From NCBI RefSeq assembly GCF_014466955.1, contig NZ_AP023396.1, forward strand, positions 4,402,001 to 4,466,000: a stretch of 64,000 bases of DNA. The letters run 5' to 3'. Shown piece by piece: positions 44,206-52,689 of this stretch (positions are counted from its first letter, which is position 1; the number at the start of each line of letters is the position of its first letter). The translations under genes and the position numbers were made by a program. This DNA comes from Nocardia wallacei (GTDB taxonomy: Bacteria; Actinomycetota; Actinomycetes; Mycobacteriales; Mycobacteriaceae). The notes under the pieces were generated by a model, which had not been told where the DNA came from, ran no database searches, and was given only the letters and a program-made list of their open reading frames with translations.

Positions 44206-44714
44206 CTCGAGATGTACTCCGCATACGGTGTGGCGATCTGCCACAGCCGGTCGCGCACACTCCGGCAGTACTCTGCGAGCTGCGGATCGGTGGTGACCGC
44301 TACGCCTGCAGGCTTGCCGGCTGCGTCAACAAGGTTGTACGCGACTTTTTCATCATCGAACAGCCACCAATCGTCGGGTGGCACCGGACCTGCCTCATCT
44401 CGGGGCAGATAGCGGATTTCTTCGCCGGATTCGATATTGAGCCCAGTGATCGAAAGCAACCACCGGTGATAATCCGAGTGAGGTACGGTAACGATGCGTA
44501 CCCGGCTGACGGAGACTCCCCGCGCGGTTGTCTCCCGCATGAGTCCATGCCATGGGACTGGAGGCTCGTCGGGTGCAGGATCACCAGCGAGGAAGGCTTG
44601 CAGACGACTACTCTCCGATGCCTCGACATAGGAATCCCGAACTTCGAGGTGGAAAGCCGAGTGCCGTAGCCCGCGGAACCAGTCAGGCCAAGGGTCACCG
44701 ACGACTAGCAGCAT
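44202..44714 (-). CDS. DUF6879-family protein
   Basis: A 170-residue protein of the actinobacterial DUF6879 type: FRGLRHSAFHLEVRDSYVEA, then a conserved WHGLMRETTARGVSVSRVRI, VPHSDYHRWLLSIT, IRYLPRDEAG and DDWWLFDDEKVAYNLVD. The family occurs beside DUF5753 XRE regulators and is thought to act with them; its biochemistry is unknown to me. The ATG at 44714 follows AAGGACC. It is the middle gene of the unit, overlapping the small protein by 20 bp and the regulator by 4 bp. Confidence 0.88.
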   Translation of the reverse strand: MLLVVGDPWPDWFRGLRHSAFHLEVRDSYVEASESSRLQAFLAGDPAPDEPPVPWHGLMRETTARGVSVSRVRIVTVPHSDYHRWLLSITGLNIESGEEIRYLPRDEAGPVPPDDWWLFDDEKVAYNLVDAAGKPAGVAVTTDPQLAEYCRSVRDRLWQIATPYAEYISS

Positions 44715-45027
44715 GCCCGTAATAGGTCCTTCCGATCTTGGGTACCTCGATGGCAGTTTCATCGTCAGCCAGGTCAAGTTGGCCAAGGGTGTCGTCGTCC
44801 ACGACGGGTCGGCCGGACAAGGTGAACGTACCCCTTCCGGTGTCGGTCATCTCGGCCCCAATATACGTGTGTTGTTCGGCGAAACCTGTTAGCAGGTGCG
44901 GGATTTCGATAGTTCCGGTCGTTTCCGTCACCCAGCCTTGCACAACATAGCTGGCCCGCTCGGTGGCGTAGAGAGCTGGGCAACCGTTGGCCTCGGAACC
45001 ACCCTTGCCGAGGAGCTTGATCTTCAT
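44695..45027 (-). CDS. Small conserved partner of XRE/DUF6879 modules
   Basis: A 110-residue protein starting at the ATG at 45027 with AGGAGA upstream (KIKLLGKGGSEANGCPALYA, TERASYVVQGWVTE, then a beta-rich tail). Small proteins with this opening and a YVVQGW motif are familiar beside DUF6879/XRE genes in Streptomyces-like genomes. The role is unknown; an antitoxin- or anti-activator-like function would fit the operon arrangement but is a guess. It is first in the three-gene unit and is divergent from the monooxygenase at 45365. Confidence 0.8.
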   Translation of the reverse strand: MKIKLLGKGGSEANGCPALYATERASYVVQGWVTETTGTIEIPHLLTGFAEQHTYIGAEMTDTGRGTFTLSGRPVVDDDTLGQLDLADDETAIEVPKIGRTYYGHAASRR

Positions 45028-45364
45028 CGCGGCGTCTCCTGTCCAGTCATGCACATGCATGGCAGCATACCTGCCTGGTTGGACGCGGTTCTACCATAGA
45101 TGTCCTGCATCGACGCAGTTTCGTGCATGATCGTGCATAGGTATGGCCGACCAGCGATAGCGGGCCCTACGGTTCCACCAGACACTCGACACTGAATGTC
45201 CCCCGGTCGCCTCAGAGACTTGAGTCGTTGCGCAACAGGAGAAAGACCGACAACACATTCAGGGCCGTCGTCGTTGGTGTTAAGTAACAGCAATTCCATT
45301 CAATTGAGCCATTCCTCAGATAGCTAACCCGAGCTGGCTCATGCGAATCAGGAGGTTGATTTCC

Positions 45365-46966
45365 GTGTCTGGTTGCGTTTCTGTTCCGGTTCTTATCGTG
45401 GGTGCGGGGCCGGTGGGGTTGGCAGCGGCAGTCGAGTTTGAGCGATGGGGTGTGCCGTTCTCACTGATCGATCGAGCCGTGGGCTGGGAGGAGACCACTC
45501 GAGCGATCACGGTACACGCACGTGTACAGGAGTGGCTGGCGTGGATCGGTGAGATCGATGCGTTTATGGAGCACGGGCGAGTACATCGGTCTATGGATTA
45601 TTTGTTCGCGGAATCGGATAAGACTGCACGCCTCGATTTCACCGGATTGACCAATACGCGTTTTCCGCATGTGCTGATGTCCAATCAAAATCAGACCGAG
45701 GCGATTCTGCGTCGGCGACTTGCGGCCCGGGGACAGCTAGTTAGGTGGGGTACCCGCCTGATCTCGGTGGTACCGGATCCTGATGGCGGCGGGGTGACCG
45801 CAACACTGGCGTTGCCGGACGGCCGGATCGAAGAGGTACACGCCGAGTATGTGATCGGGTGCGACGGCACGCATTCCACTGTCCGCAGAGAGCTAGGGCT
45901 GGAATTCGCCGGGACCGAGTACGCAGGCCGGACCCGGATGGCCGATGCGGTGGTGCGCGGGCTGCCGCTGGACGACGATCGCCTGCACTACCTGGTCGCG
46001 AAGACCGGGATGCTGATGGTCACCGAGTTGCCCGGCGGCCGTTCCCGGTTGGTGTTCAGCGAGCCCGGCGAAGCGACCGCGGCGGCCTCGGTGGATGTCG
46101 CCGCGATCCGCCGTGACCTGCAGGCGGTGTTCGACAGGTGGTTCCCCGGCCAGGTGACGCTCGAGGCTCCGGCGTGGGCGACCGAGTTCAAGCAGTACCG
46201 TCGCCAGAGCGCCGATTATCGGAGCGGCCGGATCTTCCTTGCAGGTGATGCCAGCAATGTGCGCTCGATCGCGGGGGGTATGGGTCTCAACTGCGGCATG
46301 TTGGACGCGATCAACTTGTCCTGGAAACTCGCTGCGGTCTTGACCGGCAAAGCCCACCCGTCGTTGCTCGACAGCTACGAGAGGGAACGGGTTCCCGCCG
46401 ACGCGCAGGTAATGGCTGTCGCCGCGCAGCTGCACGCCATCCTCATGGACCACCACACACCCGTGACACAGCGCATCGCCCTGGTGGAGAACGCAGGGTT
46501 TCAGACGTCGGTCACGAGTCTGATCTCCGGGCTCGGCTACACCTATCGCGACGTCATCCCCACCCCGGCCGGTGCTCGCGTGCTGGCGGGACTGACGGCA
46601 GGCGACCGTGCACCGGACGTGGGTATCAACGCGCGGATCGGGATACACGACATGCTGGATCATCCGAACTACACGCTGCTGACCGTGCACCGGCGGGCGC
46701 GATCGGTGTGGGAAACCCAAGCGCTGGTCCGGCAGATGCGGCAGCATTTCGGCGACCGCGTCCGCTCCGTCTCGGTGTGCCCACCGGACACCCAACTGGC
46801 TCCCACGGGCACGGTGTTCAGCGACACCAATCACGTCCATGACCTCTATGGAAGCGCCGACTCCGATGTCGCGTGCCTGATCCGCCCGGACGGCTACCTG
46901 GCCGGGCGCGTGTGCCTAGCCGACTGCGGCACCCTGCTCGCCGACCTCGGCACCGTGCTCATCTGA
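45365..46966 (+). CDS. FAD-dependent monooxygenase, intact (module 2)
   Basis: A 533-residue class A flavin monooxygenase. The GTG at 45365 is chosen for its AGGAGG site, which is shared with the module-1 paralogue; an ATG at 45341 lacks one. FAD motifs: VPVLIVGAGPVGLAAAVEFE, VIGCDGTHSTVRREL, IFLAGDASNVRSIAGGMGLN. The C-terminal thioredoxin-like part ends in CLIRPDGYLAGRV without redox cysteines. The enzyme resembles aromatic hydroxylases of antibiotic pathways and could oxidise a heterocycle. It is followed 69 bp later by the P450, so it probably heads or joins the long biosynthetic run. Confidence 0.92.
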   Translation: MSGCVSVPVLIVGAGPVGLAAAVEFERWGVPFSLIDRAVGWEETTRAITVHARVQEWLAWIGEIDAFMEHGRVHRSMDYLFAESDKTARLDFTGLTNTRFPHVLMSNQNQTEAILRRRLAARGQLVRWGTRLISVVPDPDGGGVTATLALPDGRIEEVHAEYVIGCDGTHSTVRRELGLEFAGTEYAGRTRMADAVVRGLPLDDDRLHYLVAKTGMLMVTELPGGRSRLVFSEPGEATAAASVDVAAIRRDLQAVFDRWFPGQVTLEAPAWATEFKQYRRQSADYRSGRIFLAGDASNVRSIAGGMGLNCGMLDAINLSWKLAAVLTGKAHPSLLDSYERERVPADAQVMAVAAQLHAILMDHHTPVTQRIALVENAGFQTSVTSLISGLGYTYRDVIPTPAGARVLAGLTAGDRAPDVGINARIGIHDMLDHPNYTLLTVHRRARSVWETQALVRQMRQHFGDRVRSVSVCPPDTQLAPTGTVFSDTNHVHDLYGSADSDVACLIRPDGYLAGRVCLADCGTLLADLGTVLI

Positions 46967-47035
46967 CCTTTCCGTCGCCGAATTCGCATGGCGACCGAAT
47001 GACCCTTTGTCGCAACATCTTTGGAGCTTCGTCCG

Positions 47036-48343
47036 ATGACCACACCTCCCGTACCGCCTGATCACCATCCGGCCGAGACCGAGTCCGGCCGGTGCCCGTT
47101 CGGGCACGGCTCGCCGGTCGGCACCGCCGAGGAGCGAATCCCGTTGCACGACCCGGCTTTCGCGCAAAATCCCCACGCCGCCTACAAGGTCATGCGGGAC
47201 CGGTTCGGTGCTCTGGCGCCGGTGGACCTCGCGCCGGGGGTACCGGCGACGCTGGTGCTCGGGTACCGGACCGCGGTGGAGATCCTGCACGACGAATGGC
47301 ATTTCCCGTCCGACCCCCGGAATTGGCAGCAGTCGGTGCCTGCCGATTCGCCGTTGCTGGCGATGATGGGCTGGCTTCCGGCAGCCCGGTACAACACCGG
47401 CCGCGCGCACGAACGCTACCGCGAAGCATCCCGGGCAGCGATCGACGCGGTCGACCTCCACGCCCTGCACGACCTGGTCGAACAAGTCGCCGTCCCGCTC
47501 ATCAACGCCTTCTTCGACGACGGCACCGCGGAGGTGATCAGCCAGTACGCGCACCCGCTGGTGGTGCAGGTCATGAACCTGCTGGTCGGGTGCCCGGAAG
47601 AGACCGGAACCGAGATCGCGCAAGGGATGGCGGCCCGGTTCGACTCGGGATCCGGCGCCGCCGAGGCGATGCGGATCCTGCGGAAGGCGCTGACGGATCT
47701 GGTCGCGGCCAAGCACTCCGAGCCGGGCCCGGACATGGCCTCGATCATACTTCGCCATGCCACCGGGTTGACCGGTGACGAGGTGGTGGCGCAGCTGATG
47801 AGTTTCTACGGCGCCGGAGTCGAAGCCTTGTCGAACCTGATCGCCAACACTGTGCTGCTGACGCTCACCGACTCCCGATTCGGCGGGGGCCTGCTGTCGG
47901 GCAGCCTGTCGACCCGCGAGGCGCTGGATGAGGTGTTGTTCACCGATCCGCCGATGGCGAACTTCTGCACCACATACCCGCGCCAGCCCGTCCTCATCGA
48001 CCACACCTGGCTGCCCGCGCACCAGCCCGTCGTGATCAGCCTCGCCGCCTGTAATAACGACCCGGCGATCGCGGCCGGTGACCGCACCGGGAACCGGTCA
48101 CATCTGGCGTGGAGCGCCGGACCCCACCTGTGCCCAGCCCAGAACGTCGCGCTCCGGATCGCCGAGGACGCCATCGACCAGCTCCTCGACGCCCTGCCCG
48201 ACCTCCAGCTCGCGGCCGCGGCCGAAGAGCTGGTGTGGCGGCCGGGACCGTTCCACCGCGCACTCACCACACTGCCAGTGGCCTTCACGCCGACGTCACG
48301 ACCGTCCACCGGCCTCTACGCCTACGCGGGGGAGAACCCGTGA
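47036..48343 (+). CDS. Cytochrome P450 with atypical K-helix (CYP157-like)
   Basis: A 435-residue P450. The haem-binding segment HLAWSAGPHLCPAQNVA is present, with Cys as thiolate ligand near residue 367. The I-helix region reads AQLMSFYGAGVEALSNLIAN. Where the invariant K-helix EXXR is expected the sequence is ALDEVLFTDPPMANF, so the Arg is missing. P450s with this change (CYP157 and relatives) occur in Streptomyces conservons. The opening RCPFGHGSPVGTAEERIPLH is also typical of that group. GGAG precedes the ATG. It overlaps the methyltransferase by GTGA. Redox partners are not in the window. Confidence 0.9.
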   Translation: MTTPPVPPDHHPAETESGRCPFGHGSPVGTAEERIPLHDPAFAQNPHAAYKVMRDRFGALAPVDLAPGVPATLVLGYRTAVEILHDEWHFPSDPRNWQQSVPADSPLLAMMGWLPAARYNTGRAHERYREASRAAIDAVDLHALHDLVEQVAVPLINAFFDDGTAEVISQYAHPLVVQVMNLLVGCPEETGTEIAQGMAARFDSGSGAAEAMRILRKALTDLVAAKHSEPGPDMASIILRHATGLTGDEVVAQLMSFYGAGVEALSNLIANTVLLTLTDSRFGGGLLSGSLSTREALDEVLFTDPPMANFCTTYPRQPVLIDHTWLPAHQPVVISLAACNNDPAIAAGDRTGNRSHLAWSAGPHLCPAQNVALRIAEDAIDQLLDALPDLQLAAAAEELVWRPGPFHRALTTLPVAFTPTSRPSTGLYAYAGENP

Positions 48344-49206
48344 CCGCGGCGAGTGTGGCGGATCCGGTGGGGGCCGATGTCGGGCGTCCGAGTCTGTGCC
48401 GGATGTACAGCCACTGGTATTACGGCGGTAAGGATCATTACGAGATCGACCGCGACGCCTGCCAGCTGCTGGCGCAGCATGCGCCGGGCTGGCAGCTGGC
48501 GGTGCGGGCCAGCCGGGCCTGGCTACGCCGTCGGGTAGGTGACCTCGCCGCGCGAGGAATAGACCGGTTCCTGGTGCTCGGCGCGGGACTCCCGGTCTCC
48601 GGCGAGTCCGCGGTGCACGAGCTGGCGGCGCTGGAATTGGGGAACCGGCCCGTGCAGGTGGTGTATGTGGACCGGGATCCGCTGGCGACCGCGCACAACC
48701 GGGTCGTGCTGGCCGACAACGTCTACGTTCATGCTGTCGAAGCCGACCTCACCGATCCGGCCGACGTGCTCGACCGGGCGCGTGCGGCCGGGTCGTTCAT
48801 CGACTGGTCGACGCCGATCGCGGTGCTGCTGCCCGACTCGCTGTCGCATGTCCCCGACGACCCCGGCCCCGCCACGGTCGTGCGCCGCTACCGCGAGCTG
48901 CTCGCTCCCGGATCCTGGCTCGCCGTCAGCCACTACACCGACCCCGGCCCCCGCCACCCCGCACACCGGACCGCGACCGTGCTGGCAGAGTACTTCGCCG
49001 CGCTCGTGGGCACGGGCCGGTTCCGCTCCGGCGCCGAGATCGCGGCCTGCTTCGACGGACTAACACTCCACGAGCCAGGGCTCGCGGACCTCACCGCATG
49101 GCCGGCGCCGCTCAGCTCGGCGACCCCCCTACCGATCGAGGCCGGCCTGATCCTGTGCGGGCTCGCCCGCATCCCGGACCCCGACACACTTAGGACACAC
49201 CCATGA
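48340..49206 (+). CDS. PF04672-type SAM-dependent methyltransferase (1)
   Basis: A 288-residue protein of the actinobacterial S-adenosylmethionine methyltransferase family formerly DUF574. Signature parts: MYSHWYYGGKDHYEIDRDAC near the start, DRFLVLGAGLPVSGESAVHE where the glycine-rich SAM loop lies, VVYVDRDPLATAHNRVVL with the acidic end of strand 2, and PIAVLLPDSLSHVPDDPGP. In many relatives the loop is GTGIPT; here it is GAGLPV. Substrates of this family are mostly unknown. The GTG overlaps the P450 stop and its own stop overlaps the next small ORF by ATGA, so all are co-translated. Confidence 0.9.
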   Translation: MTAASVADPVGADVGRPSLCRMYSHWYYGGKDHYEIDRDACQLLAQHAPGWQLAVRASRAWLRRRVGDLAARGIDRFLVLGAGLPVSGESAVHELAALELGNRPVQVVYVDRDPLATAHNRVVLADNVYVHAVEADLTDPADVLDRARAAGSFIDWSTPIAVLLPDSLSHVPDDPGPATVVRRYRELLAPGSWLAVSHYTDPGPRHPAHRTATVLAEYFAALVGTGRFRSGAEIAACFDGLTLHEPGLADLTAWPAPLSSATPLPIEAGLILCGLARIPDPDTLRTHP

Positions 49207-49319
49207 GCACCTGTCGCAGGCGGTCCCGCCCAGTGGTCGCGGCGGGGGCGTGTTCGGACGACGAGACAAGCCAGGCGCACCTGCCTGCGTCAGCCCGCCG
49301 ACCGGTGGAGGTGCCGTGA
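49203..49319 (+). CDS. 38-residue ORF, function unknown
   Basis: An ATG overlapping the methyltransferase stop opens STCRRRSRPVVAAGACSDDE and runs to a TGA at 49317-49319 that itself overlaps the GTG of the next gene. Four-base overlaps on both sides suggest real translation, or at least ribosome re-initiation through it. Two Cys, an Arg-rich start and a Pro-rich end are the only features. It is either a short coupling ORF or a genuine small peptide. Confidence 0.45.
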   Translation: MSTCRRRSRPVVAAGACSDDETSQAHLPASARRPVEVP

Positions 49320-49666
49320 AACCTAAAGAGCATGAGGGCGTTTCATCTCATGGGAGTTCTGCCGACGGCCTTCCCGCCATCCCCGAACGCGTGCTTCTGT
49401 TCGATCCCGTCCGCATCGAGATGCTGATCACGGCCTTGTTGGGTGAGTACGGCGCCGAGTACACCCTGACTCTCGCGCTGGCCAGCGACCTCGCCGATCA
49501 CCGCCAGCTGGGCCAGGCGGCGAATGGTTTCCGCGACGCCGTAGATGTGCTGCGGCGCACAGGCATCGACCAGGCACGCGCGCAAACCCTCGCGTACGAG
49601 CACCTCATGGCCGTGACCGCCGCAGTCACCGCCGACATCCACGCCAGCAGCAGGGCAGGACTGTGA
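49316..49666 (+). CDS. Hypothetical protein in the nucleoside cluster
   Basis: A 116-residue protein starting at the GTG at 49316. After a polar leader of about 30 residues it is helical (VRIEMLITALLGEYGAEYTL, LALASDLADHRQLGQAANGF, DAVDVLRRTGIDQARAQTLA). There is no signal peptide, membrane segment or cofactor motif. Its place between a methyltransferase and a kinase, with overlapping starts, argues that it belongs to the same pathway, perhaps as a small partner subunit. Confidence 0.7.
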   Translation: MKPKEHEGVSSHGSSADGLPAIPERVLLFDPVRIEMLITALLGEYGAEYTLTLALASDLADHRQLGQAANGFRDAVDVLRRTGIDQARAQTLAYEHLMAVTAAVTADIHASSRAGL

Positions 49667-49733
49667 TTACGGCACCGTGCGCGATGAGCGTGTGGCGGGC
49701 GAACGAACTGAACAAGTGGATGGAGTGGACCCG

Positions 49734-50405
49734 ATGACCGCCGCACGACCGCACACCGTCATCCACCGCAATTCCGAAAGCGGGCTGCTGGTGACCGTCG
49801 ACGGGCCGGGCGGAGTGGGCAAGTCCAGCACGGTCACCGAAACCGCCGTTTACTTGCGCAGAGCGGGGGTGCCGGTGCATGCCACCAGCCAGCCCAGCCG
49901 CAGCACACTCGGCGGCTTCGTCCGCGCGCACGCCGACACTTATACCGGGATGGCGCTGGCGTGCCTGGTTGCCGCGGATCGCCACCACCAGCAGACCACC
50001 GAGATCGAACCGGAACTCGCCGCTGGCCACGTCGTGCTGTGCGACCGCTATCTGCCGTCATCGCTGGTCCTGCAAGTACTCGACGGAGTACCGCCCGACA
50101 CCGTGTGGGCGCTGAACACCGGCGTTCGGACTCCGGATGCGGCGGTGTTTCTGCGTGCCGACCCGAGGATGATCAGCGCCCGGTTACGTGCCCGTGGCGC
50201 ACACAGCCGCTTCGAGACCGATCCGGCGAGCACCGCCCGCGAGCTGGAGTTGTTCGACGCTGTCGCCGACAAACTCCGCGCGCAGGGGTGGCCGGTGCTG
50301 GTGATCGATTGCACGCAGCTATTGCCGTGCGAGACCGCGCTCGCCGTGGCCAACGTGATCGTGCCCCGGCTCGGCGACGATGTTCTGACCCGGCCAGCGA
50401 CGTAG
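49734..50405 (+). CDS. Thymidylate-kinase-like P-loop nucleotide kinase
   Basis: A 223-residue protein with the dTMP kinase fold. The P-loop TVDGPGGVGKSSTVTETAVY is near residues 22-41, the DR(Y/H/X) base-contact motif is VLCDRYLPSSLVLQ, and RLRARGAHSRFETDP fits the lid. It lacks close resemblance to a housekeeping Tmk, and being inside a biosynthetic run it may phosphorylate an unusual nucleotide. The ATG at 49734 is used because it directly precedes the conserved core; an upstream start at 49677 is possible. It lies 68 bp after the small protein and 11 bp before the HhH protein. Confidence 0.85.
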   Translation: MTAARPHTVIHRNSESGLLVTVDGPGGVGKSSTVTETAVYLRRAGVPVHATSQPSRSTLGGFVRAHADTYTGMALACLVAADRHHQQTTEIEPELAAGHVVLCDRYLPSSLVLQVLDGVPPDTVWALNTGVRTPDAAVFLRADPRMISARLRARGAHSRFETDPASTARELELFDAVADKLRAQGWPVLVIDCTQLLPCETALAVANVIVPRLGDDVLTRPAT

Positions 50406-50415
50406 GGAGAACTGC

Positions 50416-51219
50416 ATGACCGTGATGACCGACCACCCCGGATGGCTCACCAGCGACAGCGGCACCCGGTACCGTGCCGTGGCAGTCGACGGCACGCCCA
50501 TTCTGATCACCGCCAGCCGCAATGCCGACGGCGGTACCGTGATCGACTCCGGCGGCGCCGAACTCCGTGTCGACACCATCGACCCGGCGGTGCTCGCTGG
50601 CCCCGATGATTTGGTCTCCCCGCTCAAGGGCGCGGGAACCGTTGTGCGCGTGGCGAACCCGTCGCTGTGGGATGCGCTGTCGGCGGCGATCATGCGACAG
50701 GTGATCCAAGCCGGTCACGCGCGCAAACGGTATCAGCGGTTCTGCAGCGACTACGGCGATCGGGTCACCCGGGACGGATTGACGGCGTGGCAGTTCCCCG
50801 ACCCCGGCCGGATCCTGCGCCTCAGCGACGAGCAATTCCACGAATCCGGAGCCGGATTCCCCAAGCCCGCACTGCGCGACGCCGCACGGTGCTACCTCAA
50901 CGACGGCGACCGCTGGCAGGCCCTGCCGGCATCCGACCTCCTCACGGCACTGCAGACCATTCCGCGGGTCGGCTGGTGGACGGCACGGACTGCCGTCGCC
51001 GATTACACCGGTGACTTCAGCGTCTACGACTACTCCGACATCGCCCTGCAACCGGCGGCCCGGCGGCTCAATCCGGACCGGCAGTGGCCCCAGGGCGCAC
51101 CCGCGTTCAAAGCCGCGTGGGAAGAGATGGCGGGAAACCAGTTGTCCGCGTGGACACTTCTCACACTCGCATGGGGGATCAGCCATGGAAAAGACACCGA
51201 CCGCGCAGCCGCGTCATGA
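50416..51219 (+). CDS. HhH-GPD DNA-glycosylase-like protein
   Basis: A 267-residue protein resembling AlkA-type glycosylases. An N-terminal beta-rich part is followed by helices beginning LWDALSAAIMRQVIQAGHAR. The helix-hairpin-helix/GPD region is LQTIPRVGWWTARTAVADYT, then FSVYDYSDIALQPAARRL, where Asp in DYSD matches the catalytic acid position. The hairpin is IPRVGWW rather than the usual (L/I)PG(I/V)GxxTA, and a Tyr-rich segment follows. It might cleave a base-sugar bond in a nucleotide or in DNA. The radical SAM gene starts 35 bp inside its 3' end, so the two are coupled. Confidence 0.8.
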   Translation: MTVMTDHPGWLTSDSGTRYRAVAVDGTPILITASRNADGGTVIDSGGAELRVDTIDPAVLAGPDDLVSPLKGAGTVVRVANPSLWDALSAAIMRQVIQAGHARKRYQRFCSDYGDRVTRDGLTAWQFPDPGRILRLSDEQFHESGAGFPKPALRDAARCYLNDGDRWQALPASDLLTALQTIPRVGWWTARTAVADYTGDFSVYDYSDIALQPAARRLNPDRQWPQGAPAFKAAWEEMAGNQLSAWTLLTLAWGISHGKDTDRAAAS

Positions 51220-52657
51220 CCTGCTCGCCGGAGCCGATCCGAACCTCCGGATCGATCTGCTGCTGGTGAACGCGCCACTGCGCGACTACGCGATCCGCCC
51301 GCGGGTCAACGACTTCACCCTGCCCGTGATCGGCATGGGCTACATCGCCACCTACGCCGCCCGGCACGGGTTCAACGTCGGTGTCCTCGATGCCGAGGCC
51401 CACGGGCTGGGCATCACCGAAACCATCGACCTGGTGAACACGGCCCGGCCGCGCTGGGCAGGATTCAACCTGCTGGCACCCACCTACGAGATCTCCGCGA
51501 CCATCGCGGCCGGTCTCGACCCGGACATCCTCGTCATGCTCGGCGGCCACCAGGCCAAAGCCATGCCCATCCCGATTCTCACCGACCCGCGCATGCGCCA
51601 CTGCGCCGCGCTGGTGCTCGGTGAAGCGGAGACCCGAGTGGTGGAACTGCTGCACGATCACCGCAACCGCACCCGGCTGCCCGGGGTGATGTGGCTGGAT
51701 CCGATCCTGAAAACCCCGGTCACCGGCGGAATGCCGGGCATGCACCATCATCTCGCCCCGGATATCAACGCGCTGCCGTTCATCGACCGCACCTACCTGC
51801 ACCAGGACCCGCACTTCGACAACGGCCGGTGGGAAGCCACCATGGTCGGCGCTCGCGGATGCCCCTACAACTGCTCGTTCTGCGGCGCCGCCGTCAGCGC
51901 CAACCCCGACATCACCATCCGAGTCCGCACGCCGCACAACATCATCGAGGAAATGACCCAGCTGCGCGAGCAGCACGAGGTGACCGCGTTCCGGTTCGTC
52001 GACGACCTGTTTCTCGGCTGGAAGAAGGTCATCGAGACGATGATGGACGGCTTCACCCGCGAACGAATCGGCGAATGGGCCTGCTGGGACGCCACCGGCC
52101 GCATCAACGTACTCGACCGAACCTCCGACGCGATGCTGGACACATTGGCGGCCAGCGGATTACGAGAAGTCGCTCTCGGTATCGAATCCGGCAACGAACG
52201 CGTGCTGAGCTACATCGACAAACGCATCACCCCCGACATGGCTGTGCGTGTCGTGCAGCGGCTGCTGACCCGCGGCATCAACGTCAAGGGCTACTTCATC
52301 CTCGGCTTCCCCGGCGAAACCGCCCAGGAAATGGACGACACCGAAACCCTCATCCACCAGCTGTGGGACGCCACCGACCAACTCCCGGGCTCGTTCCGGG
52401 CCAGCGTGTTCGAATTCCGTCCCTACCCGGGCACCCCGGAATGGACCCGGCTCATAGCCACCGGCCGCTACACCGCCGAGCAACTCCTCGACTACACGCC
52501 GGTCGACCTCACCGCCGACGGGATCGACGAAACCATGTACGGCAGAGACGAATTCAACTTCTCCGTCGGCATCCAGCTATCGGACGCACCGATCAGCCAC
52601 GTCCGCGACAAACTCACCTACCTCAGCCGCACCCAGTACGCCCGCAGCCACCACTGA
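51185..52657 (+). CDS. Radical SAM enzyme with B12-binding-type N-terminal domain
   Basis: A 490-residue radical SAM protein. The ATG at 51185 follows a GGGGGATC stretch. Residues about 20-150 form a B12-binding-type Rossmann domain (LPVIGMGYIATYAARHGFNV, DAEAHGLGITETIDLVN, LVMLGGHQAKAMPIP). The cluster-binding loop GCPYNCSFCG (CxxxCxxC) is near residue 226, followed by FRFVDDLFLGWKKVI, VALGIESGNERVLSYIDKRI and GYFILGFPGETAQEM. Such enzymes methylate unactivated carbons or perform ring rearrangements on diverse substrates. It is anaerobic chemistry in the same unit as a P450. It is followed 33 bp later by the nucleoside hydrolase. Confidence 0.93.
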   Translation: MEKTPTAQPRHDLLAGADPNLRIDLLLVNAPLRDYAIRPRVNDFTLPVIGMGYIATYAARHGFNVGVLDAEAHGLGITETIDLVNTARPRWAGFNLLAPTYEISATIAAGLDPDILVMLGGHQAKAMPIPILTDPRMRHCAALVLGEAETRVVELLHDHRNRTRLPGVMWLDPILKTPVTGGMPGMHHHLAPDINALPFIDRTYLHQDPHFDNGRWEATMVGARGCPYNCSFCGAAVSANPDITIRVRTPHNIIEEMTQLREQHEVTAFRFVDDLFLGWKKVIETMMDGFTRERIGEWACWDATGRINVLDRTSDAMLDTLAASGLREVALGIESGNERVLSYIDKRITPDMAVRVVQRLLTRGINVKGYFILGFPGETAQEMDDTETLIHQLWDATDQLPGSFRASVFEFRPYPGTPEWTRLIATGRYTAEQLLDYTPVDLTADGIDETMYGRDEFNFSVGIQLSDAPISHVRDKLTYLSRTQYARSHH

Positions 52658-52689
52658 GCTGCTCGGCCCCTGCTACCAAAGGACCCTCA

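Noticed and set aside
51691..52689. Long 5' extension of the nucleoside hydrolase frame
   Set aside because: Overlaps the radical SAM gene in a shifted frame with Arg/His-rich nonsense; TTG at 52690 has an RBS and the conserved start.
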